Shown here: in pieces, positions 58,924 to 64,000 of the stretch | Layout of the letters: each line of letters begins with the position of its first letter | Numbering within the stretch: position 1 is the first letter of the stretch | Source: Agrobacterium tumefaciens | GTDB lineage: Bacteria > Pseudomonadota > Alphaproteobacteria > Rhizobiales > Rhizobiaceae | NCBI RefSeq assembly: GCF_013318015.2 | Contig: NZ_CP115842.1 | Coordinates: forward strand, 1,735,001-1,799,000 | Direction of reading: 5' to 3' | Length of the DNA stretch: 64,000 bases | The notes under the pieces: generated by a model | Database searches by the model: none | Seen by the model: only the letters and a program-made list of their open reading frames with translations | Told to the model about the DNA's origin: nothing | Position numbers and translations under genes: made by a program

Positions 58924-61449
58924 TTAGGAGTAAAATGGCTGTGCCACGCCGTTGCCTGCGGCGGTTTTGGCACTGTCGAAGGTGATCTGTGGCTGTGGCT
59001 GCTCGTGGTCGAAGGCCATGGCTTGCCCGCCGATGGTGAAGTTGCCGTCCCAGTTGAGGGAGAGTTCGGGGCCACCGGGCGGTGTGACAGACAGCAGGCG
59101 CCTGTCGGCGTCGAACATGACCTGCGTGGCGAGAATTCTTTCGCGGAAGTGCGCGAATGCGTTCGTATCTCCGCAGCCGATAATGCCGAGCCAGCCAGCG
59201 CGGCGGCCAGGTGATCTGATCTCGCGGTCGGCGGTGGCGCCTGCTGTTACAGGTTCAAGCCCATTGGTCGCATAAAGTGCTGCAAAGCCGCGGCCCGCGC
59301 GGGTGATGAGCCAGTTACCCTTCGTCACCACCTCGTCCAGCCCGTCGCGACCGAGATAGGCATGGGTCCAATCATTGCGGTGATCATCCGTATCGAAGAC
59401 CATCATGGCGATATCCCGGTGCTGCGCCACGCGCGGCAGGATGCCGCTGCCGGCCCAATAAGAGGGGCGCTGTGTGCCCCAGGGGTCGTCTTCGCCCGGA
59501 TGGTTGACCCACAGCCGCGCCATCGGATGGCCGGCAAGCTTGATGTCCATGACGTGCTGCTGGTGGCCCTTGCGACCTGTCTTGTGGTCCACCACAGTGG
59601 AAAGCTGGGCTGCTTCGTTCTTGAAAAGCACGAGTTTGCCCGGCTCCAGTCCCTGCGCATAACGCGCCTCCACCATGCGGCCGCCTGTCAGTTGCGACAG
59701 GGCGGTAAGATGCGGTGGCGGCAGGTAATCTCCACAGCAGAACATCGGCAGCGAGGCGACGCCATTGTTGAGCCAGCCCTGACCGAAGGCAACTTGCGCA
59801 AAAGGTGCAAGTTCCGTCAGCGGCCCGGCGCGCAGCTCCTTGTCATAGGCTCTGCCCTGGGAACCGGAGGGAACGCCACCAAGCGTATGCAGAGCGATCA
59901 TTTCGAAAATGAGATCGAGCTGGTGGCGGGCGCGGGCGGCAAGTTCCGGTTCGGCCCAATGTTCGATGGCGAGAAGGCCGATGAAATCCACGGGATAATA
60001 GGCGGCCGAATTCCATTCGGCGAGACCATGCGCCTCGACGCTGTCGAACCAGCGCTGCAGCCGCTCAGTGGCGAGTGCCGCCTGTTCTCTGCCCGTGCGC
60101 CCGGAGGCGCTGAAGATGGCGTCCGGCAGATAGTCTCCCGCGAGCAGCTGGCTGGTATGGAAGCACAGAACGTGGTTTTCGCTCCAGAACCACATGACGT
60201 CGTTGCCGGGTTCGTCCACCCAGTATCGATAGGAGAGAATAGAAGAGTGGATCCGCTCAAGCATCTGAGGGGGAAGCTGGTCACCATAGGCGCGCACCAG
60301 CCAGAGAAGCGGCACCAGCACGAAATCTGAACAATCCTCACGCCGGTCGATGGACCGCAGCGTTGCGTCGACGATGCCGGAAATCGTCTTCATGTCACCG
60401 CTGCCGGTAGCGACCATGGCCAGCGCGCGGCCGATGCGCCATGCACCAAAGCGGGCGCTGAAGGACAATGCCGCTTTCTTTCGCCCGGCAATATCGGTGG
60501 CGGCCGGTTGTGGCGCCATATCGCCCATGAAGGCTGCGTCGATGACGCGCGTTACCGTTCCGGCACCTGAACCGATGGTGATCCTGACGCCATGATATCC
60601 GTCCGAAATGCCTGCCGTCTCGGGGATCGTCAGGGTCGATTGCCCGGCTTTCAGCACGGTATCGACCTCGGCAAGGGCGGCGCGCTCGTGGCCGTGGCTT
60701 TTCACCGCAATGTGGACGGGAAGGTCGCTGGCAGGTGCTGCCCCGAAAACCAGCTCGAGGGCCGCGCCGGAAAAAACGTCGCGTGCGGGGCGAACATCGC
60801 GCACCAGTGCGGCAAGACGTTTCGTTTCTTCCCGGTCGAGCGGCACCGGCAGCACGACGGTGAGCGGCGTGGCGTCCGTAACCTCAAGCTCGAAGAACCA
60901 GATGATGTCACGTTCCGCCAGATCTTCGCAAAGCAGCAGCACTTCGTTATCGCCGGCCGCAAGTTCGAGCGTGATATCGCGGCTGCTTTCGACATTGCGG
61001 ATAAAGGGCTCAAAGCGGACCTGCTCCACGCCGCCCACCCAGATGCGCACGCCGCCGCAGGTGCGCAGCCGGAAATGCGCCTGTCTTGTGGTGTCGCTGC
61101 GGAACGTGCCCTTCAGCCAGCGCTGCACATGGGTCGGAACGTGCCAGAAACCGGTGAATTCAACGCGTCGGTTGGAACCCGGCAGGTTGAGGTGCGAAAC
61201 CGTAAAGCTGGAGTCGGGCGCGATGTCGCGGCCGATCATCGTCTGTTGAAAGGCTTTGCGGCACGGCAGGTCGCCAACATCCACAAAGCCGTTGATGAAG
61301 CGATAATTGACCCGGTCGTCCGCCGGTGCCGCAATTCCCGGAAATGAGGTTTCCACCAGATCCGAGACGATCCAGGCGGTAACCGTTTCGCCTGGCGGCA
61401 CGGTATATGTGGGCTGCGACATGCCCGTCGCCAATGGTCCATCCGTCAT
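58924..61449 (-). CDS. Unrecognised 841-residue protein of the pectin locus, possible new glycosidase
   Basis: 841 residues with GGGAGGCG before ATG 61449. No signal peptide. Residues about 1-200 look like a beta-sandwich (FTGFWHVPTHVQRWLKGTFRSD; RLRTCGGVRIWVGG) as in glycosidase accessory domains. The region about 330-620 is alpha-helical with aromatic/acidic motifs YWVDEPGNDVMWFWSENHVLCFHTSQLLAG, GLAEWNSAAYYPVDFIGLLAI and PSGSQGRAYDKEL, suggesting an (alpha/alpha) toroid. The C-terminus is beta-rich. I cannot assign a family. As first gene of the GH105/GH28/transporter operon it probably acts on a pectic oligosaccharide. Confidence 0.8.
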   Translation of the reverse strand: MTDGPLATGMSQPTYTVPPGETVTAWIVSDLVETSFPGIAAPADDRVNYRFINGFVDVGDLPCRKAFQQTMIGRDIAPDSSFTVSHLNLPGSNRRVEFTGFWHVPTHVQRWLKGTFRSDTTRQAHFRLRTCGGVRIWVGGVEQVRFEPFIRNVESSRDITLELAAGDNEVLLLCEDLAERDIIWFFELEVTDATPLTVVLPVPLDREETKRLAALVRDVRPARDVFSGAALELVFGAAPASDLPVHIAVKSHGHERAALAEVDTVLKAGQSTLTIPETAGISDGYHGVRITIGSGAGTVTRVIDAAFMGDMAPQPAATDIAGRKKAALSFSARFGAWRIGRALAMVATGSGDMKTISGIVDATLRSIDRREDCSDFVLVPLLWLVRAYGDQLPPQMLERIHSSILSYRYWVDEPGNDVMWFWSENHVLCFHTSQLLAGDYLPDAIFSASGRTGREQAALATERLQRWFDSVEAHGLAEWNSAAYYPVDFIGLLAIEHWAEPELAARARHQLDLIFEMIALHTLGGVPSGSQGRAYDKELRAGPLTELAPFAQVAFGQGWLNNGVASLPMFCCGDYLPPPHLTALSQLTGGRMVEARYAQGLEPGKLVLFKNEAAQLSTVVDHKTGRKGHQQHVMDIKLAGHPMARLWVNHPGEDDPWGTQRPSYWAGSGILPRVAQHRDIAMMVFDTDDHRNDWTHAYLGRDGLDEVVTKGNWLITRAGRGFAALYATNGLEPVTAGATADREIRSPGRRAGWLGIIGCGDTNAFAHFRERILATQVMFDADRRLLSVTPPGGPELSLNWDGNFTIGGQAMAFDHEQPQPQITFDSAKTAAGNGVAQPFYS

Positions 61450-61475
61450 AATGGATCGCCTCCCGTCGATCTTTA

Positions 61476-61495
61476 TGAAATTATTTTCACAAATC
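61476..61495. promoter_or_regulatory. Operator-like element before the 841-residue gene
   Basis: TGAAA-TTA-TTTTCACAAATC (plus strand) contains the palindrome TGAAA-N4-TTTCA. It lies 26 bp before the leftward start codon and is 17/20 identical to the reverse complement of 61610-61629. Confidence 0.6.
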
Positions 61496-61609
61496 TATTT
61501 TCGCTTTGTTGCGGCGATTTGTGCGATTTAGCCGAAACAAACAGCTTGACGTTTATTCTGTCAAGTCGCAAAACAAGCGAAATCGAATTAAGACGAGGAG
61601 CTTCAATTC

Positions 61610-61629
61610 GATTTGTGAAAAGTTTTTCA
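61610..61629. promoter_or_regulatory. Matching operator-like element before the binding-protein gene
   Basis: The minus-strand reading is TGAAA-AAC-TTTTCACAAATC, with palindrome TGAAA-AGTT-TTTCA on the plus strand. It ends 14 bp before ATG 61644 and abuts the Shine-Dalgarno. A third partial GATTTGTG lies near 61515-61522. Confidence 0.6.
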
Positions 61630-61643
61630 TTGGGAGGATGAGC

Positions 61644-62924
61644 ATGCTGAAACTGTTTTCGGGCGTCAGCGCCCTCGTATTGGCCTCTATCGCCGGCCTT
61701 TCGGTCGCAGAGGCCGAGACAAGAACGATCACGTTCCTTTTTACGGATGACGACCAGGGTTATGTGCAGCGCATGTCTGAACTCAGCAAGGAGTTCGAGG
61801 CGGCCAATCCGGGCGTGAAGATCAACTTCGTGTCTTCCGGTTATGATGCCGTTTCCAAGCAGCTGCCGGTACAGCTAGCGGTGGGCGAGGGGCCGGATGT
61901 TGCCAAGATCACCGACTGGCAGCTCGCTTCCTACTATCTCGACATGCGCCCCTACATGAAGGATGCGGATGGCTTTGCCAAACTGCACGGTTCGAGCCTT
62001 GCCCAGCTTCGTTTGCCTGGTGTCAACGATCCGCAGTCGATCAACGGTTACATGGCCTCGCAGACGCTGAACCTGCCCTTCGTCAACAAGACGCTGTTCG
62101 AGCAGGCGGGTGAACCCTTGCCCGGCCCGACCGCGAAATTGAGCGACATTGTCGAGGCGTCCGCGCGCGTTGCCAAGTCGACCGGCGTGCAGATTCCCTT
62201 CACCATGGACCGCTCCGGCCACCGCTTCTCCGGCGGCGCCTTCGCTTATGGTGCGACCTATGTGAAGGACGGCAAGTTCAGCTTCCCCGACGACGCGGCG
62301 AAAAAATACATCTCCGACATCTACTCATGGACGCAGAACGGCAGCTTCCCAAAGGAAATGTGGGGTGCTGCGGGTGGCTCGCAATACAAGAACATGGGCG
62401 ATGAATTCGTCAACGGCAATGTCGTGACCTATCTGGCCGGCAACTGGATGGTCAATCCGTTCCAGAACAAGATCGGTGACAGCTTCGAATGGACCGCGAT
62501 CAACGCCCCCTGCGGCGATGCCGGTTGCTATGCCATGCCCGGCGGCACGGCGATTGTCGGCTTCAAGCGCACCAAATATCCCGAAGATGTCGCCCATTTC
62601 GTCGAATTTCTCGGCTCTGAAAAGGTGCAGCGGGAAATCGCCGAAAATTACGTGATCCTGACGGGCGCCGAAATCGTCGATCCGCAATACAAGCTGAAGA
62701 GCGAAAACGCCAAGGCGGCGATGAAGGTCTTTCTGGACAACAAGAAGAATGTGCCGCAGGCCGCCCGCGAATTCGAGCACGCCAAGGGTGGCACTGCCAT
62801 GTATCAGCAGATCGTCCAGCGCATGAGCCAGCTCATCGTTGGCGAACTGACGCTCGACCAGACCTACAAGGTCTTGGAAGACGATGTCGCCAAGATCAAT
62901 GAGGCCGTTGCGGTCAAGAAATGA
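61644..62924 (+). CDS. Carbohydrate ABC binding protein (SBP family 1) for pectic oligosaccharides
   Basis: 426 residues from ATG 61644, placed six bases after GGGAGG (the ATG at 61638 is too close). Signal peptide about 1-24 (SVAEA-ETRTI). Family 1 features: LSKEFEAANPGVKINFVSSGYDAVSKQLPVQLAVGEGPDVAKITDWQLASYYLDM and a C-terminal GELTLDQTYKVLEDDVAKINEAV. It is transcribed away from its permease/ATPase operon, from the shared divergent promoter with twin operator-like sites. Presumed ligand: (rhamno)galacturonan oligosaccharide. Confidence 0.92.
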   Translation: MLKLFSGVSALVLASIAGLSVAEAETRTITFLFTDDDQGYVQRMSELSKEFEAANPGVKINFVSSGYDAVSKQLPVQLAVGEGPDVAKITDWQLASYYLDMRPYMKDADGFAKLHGSSLAQLRLPGVNDPQSINGYMASQTLNLPFVNKTLFEQAGEPLPGPTAKLSDIVEASARVAKSTGVQIPFTMDRSGHRFSGGAFAYGATYVKDGKFSFPDDAAKKYISDIYSWTQNGSFPKEMWGAAGGSQYKNMGDEFVNGNVVTYLAGNWMVNPFQNKIGDSFEWTAINAPCGDAGCYAMPGGTAIVGFKRTKYPEDVAHFVEFLGSEKVQREIAENYVILTGAEIVDPQYKLKSENAKAAMKVFLDNKKNVPQAAREFEHAKGGTAMYQQIVQRMSQLIVGELTLDQTYKVLEDDVAKINEAVAVKK

Positions 62925-62967
62925 TGAGCGCCCGTTCTTTCATCACGAAATAACGATGCTCTCGATC

Positions 62968-62990
62968 TGCCCGGAGTTATGCTCCGGGCA
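62968..62990 (+). terminator. Terminator-like hairpin after the binding protein
   Basis: TGCCCGGAG-TTATG-CTCCGGGCA, a perfect 9-bp stem 44 bp after the stop codon, without a U-run. The rest of the 231-bp gap shows no gene. Confidence 0.65.
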
Positions 62991-63155
62991 TACGTCACCG
63001 CTTGTTCGCCGGCTGTCGTGGCATATGCGATCTGACTTAATCAGCAAGTCGAAAAAAAACTGCAATACGCCCGGCATAAAAGCTGACGGCGAGGCGCGCC
63101 GGAAGCTGCGTGCGCGCTTCGTCACGCGTCATCCGCTGAAATCATAGGATTCGTC

Positions 63156-64000
63156 ATGGCTAAACTGAAGATGTCGTCTTTTCCGTTCGCGCGGTCGGCC
63201 TTGCTTGCCTCCGTCGCATTGCTGGTTCTTGTCCCGAACGCACGGGCATTCGAGCGCACTCAACCCGCAGGTCAGGGTTTTGCCATTACGGTACCCGAAC
63301 CCGCAGCAAGATATCCGCTGCCGCTTTCCGACACCTATCGCAACCAGACTGGCAAGAGTGCCAAGGGCGAAGACGTCCGTGCCTATGACGACCGCGACAA
63401 TCCCGTCATCGAAATCCTCTCGGGTTTTAATCGCATCTGGACGCTGGGCGATGAAAAATGGGCGGATGGCGGCGCCAATGGCGACGGTCCTGCCGATTTC
63501 AGCCATGTGAGGGCCGTCAATCCCGCTGTGTGGCAGGAAAACATGCGTTACGTGCTTTCCGTAACCGGTGAGAACCGCACCCCCGCCGCGGCCTTGAACG
63601 CCTATATGAAAGACCGTCGCTCGCAGGGTTACAGCATGATCGACGGCATGGGGCCGCTTGCTCCGTGGTATCGCGAAGGCGCGGGCGCGACGACGACCAT
63701 CAACCACACCCTGGCGGATTTCGACCCGAACGAGGTCATCACGCGCAAGGAAGAGGACAAGGGCACCGAGGCTGGAGCGGCCGATTCCGAGTTGAAGGAT
63801 GTCGTGGCCCTCATGAAGGTAATGCGTGGCCCGGAAGGCACGACGTCGCCAGCGAAATATTTCTATTCCACGCCGCGCCCATGGCGCATGAATGCCAAGG
63901 GCGAGGTGATAGAGACAGGCACCGAGACCATCGGCGACCGCAAGTTTGAAACTTACGAAACCGATCCCGGCGTCATTGTGCCCGCGCTCAAATATGCGCG
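63156..64000 (+). CDS. PAP2-family acid phosphatase, C-terminus cut by window edge
   Basis: 281 residues visible from ATG 63156. Signal peptide about 1-31 (ALLVLVPNARA-FERTQ), so periplasmic. PAP2 motif 1, K-x6-RP, is present as KYFYSTPRP (K234, R241, P242); motifs 2 (PSGH) and 3 would lie beyond the window. It probably hydrolyses phosphomonoesters (class A nonspecific acid phosphatase type). The long N-terminal segment before motif 1 is larger than in minimal class A enzymes. No link to the pectin genes is evident. Confidence 0.75.
   Translation, partial: MAKLKMSSFPFARSALLASVALLVLVPNARAFERTQPAGQGFAITVPEPAARYPLPLSDTYRNQTGKSAKGEDVRAYDDRDNPVIEILSGFNRIWTLGDEKWADGGANGDGPADFSHVRAVNPAVWQENMRYVLSVTGENRTPAAALNAYMKDRRSQGYSMIDGMGPLAPWYREGAGATTTINHTLADFDPNEVITRKEEDKGTEAGAADSELKDVVALMKVMRGPEGTTSPAKYFYSTPRPWRMNAKGEVIETGTETIGDRKFETYETDPGVIVPALKYA

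Noticed and set aside
59362..60330. 322-residue rightward frame inside the 841-residue gene
   Set aside because: Considered because the gene itself is unassigned, but the leftward frame has a good ribosome site, a start at the divergent promoter and close spacing to GH105, while this one has none of these.
63012..63035. Possible Pho box (CTGTCGTGG-like) before the phosphatase gene
   Set aside because: Only one half resembles the CTGTCAT repeat; not enough to call.

Overview
The window reads as part of a chromosome or chromid of an Agrobacterium/Rhizobium-type alphaproteobacterium. The basis is high GC with dense, ATGA-overlapping operons, the pcaDCHGB / pcaQ / pob / pcaIJF arrangement, fused IolC, many ABC transporters with their own regulators, and short mosaic palindromes in the spacers. 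Genus is an inference from gene content; no rRNA, tRNA, CRISPR, IS element or prophage was seen. Both edges cut a gene: a WD40 protein at the left, a PAP2-type phosphatase at the right.

Layout. 1-6.3 kb: WD40 protein, His-rich COG0523 metal GTPase (YciC type) with a possible Zur box, creatininase-family amidohydrolase divergent from a MarR regulator, a LacI regulator and a D-2-hydroxyacid dehydrogenase. 6.3-14.2 kb: inositol operon iolC-iolD-iolE-iolB plus a Gfo/Idh dehydrogenase, with the RpiR regulator iolR. 14.4-19 kb: livK-H-M-G-F type ABC transporter preceded by a PcaQ-like box, so probably an aromatic-acid (protocatechuate) importer. 19.9-26.9 kb: oligopeptide-type ABC transporter with an M14 metallocarboxypeptidase. 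27.4-35.9 kb: hydroaromatic (quinate/shikimate/dehydroshikimate) module: fused 3-dehydroshikimate dehydratase, divergent TetR regulator, aroQ, aroE and a polar-amino-acid-type ABC transporter with two tandem binding proteins. 36.1-46.5 kb: complete protocatechuate branch of the beta-ketoadipate pathway (pcaB,G,H,C,D, pcaQ, pobA, pobR, pcaR, pcaI,J,F). 46.9-52 kb: second inositol locus (LacI regulator, sugar-type binding protein, IolH-like, iolG, iolI). 52.2-62.9 kb: pectin/rhamnogalacturonan-oligosaccharide locus (LacI regulator, MalF/MalG/UgpC-type importer, GH28-like, GH105, an unrecognised 841-residue protein, and a divergently transcribed binding protein).

How it fits together. Plant-derived hydroaromatics enter through the dual-binding-protein transporter, are oxidised or dehydrated by AroE and AroQ to 3-dehydroshikimate, and converted by the dehydratase to protocatechuate. 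4-Hydroxybenzoate joins at protocatechuate through PobA. PcaHG, B, C, D, IJ and F then yield succinyl-CoA and acetyl-CoA. Repeated operator-like motifs tie distant pieces together: ACYARTTRGT in front of both the dehydratase/TetR pair and the transporter-aroE-aroQ operon; ATAACC-N4-GRTTAT in front of both pcaD/pcaQ and the liv-type operon; a near-identical 20-bp element in front of both arms of the pectin locus; and TTCTATCA-type sites in front of both the second LacI gene and the inositol binding-protein operon. Inositol catabolism is split between two loci 35 kb apart and lacks iolA here. The whole window looks like a plant-associated catabolic region.
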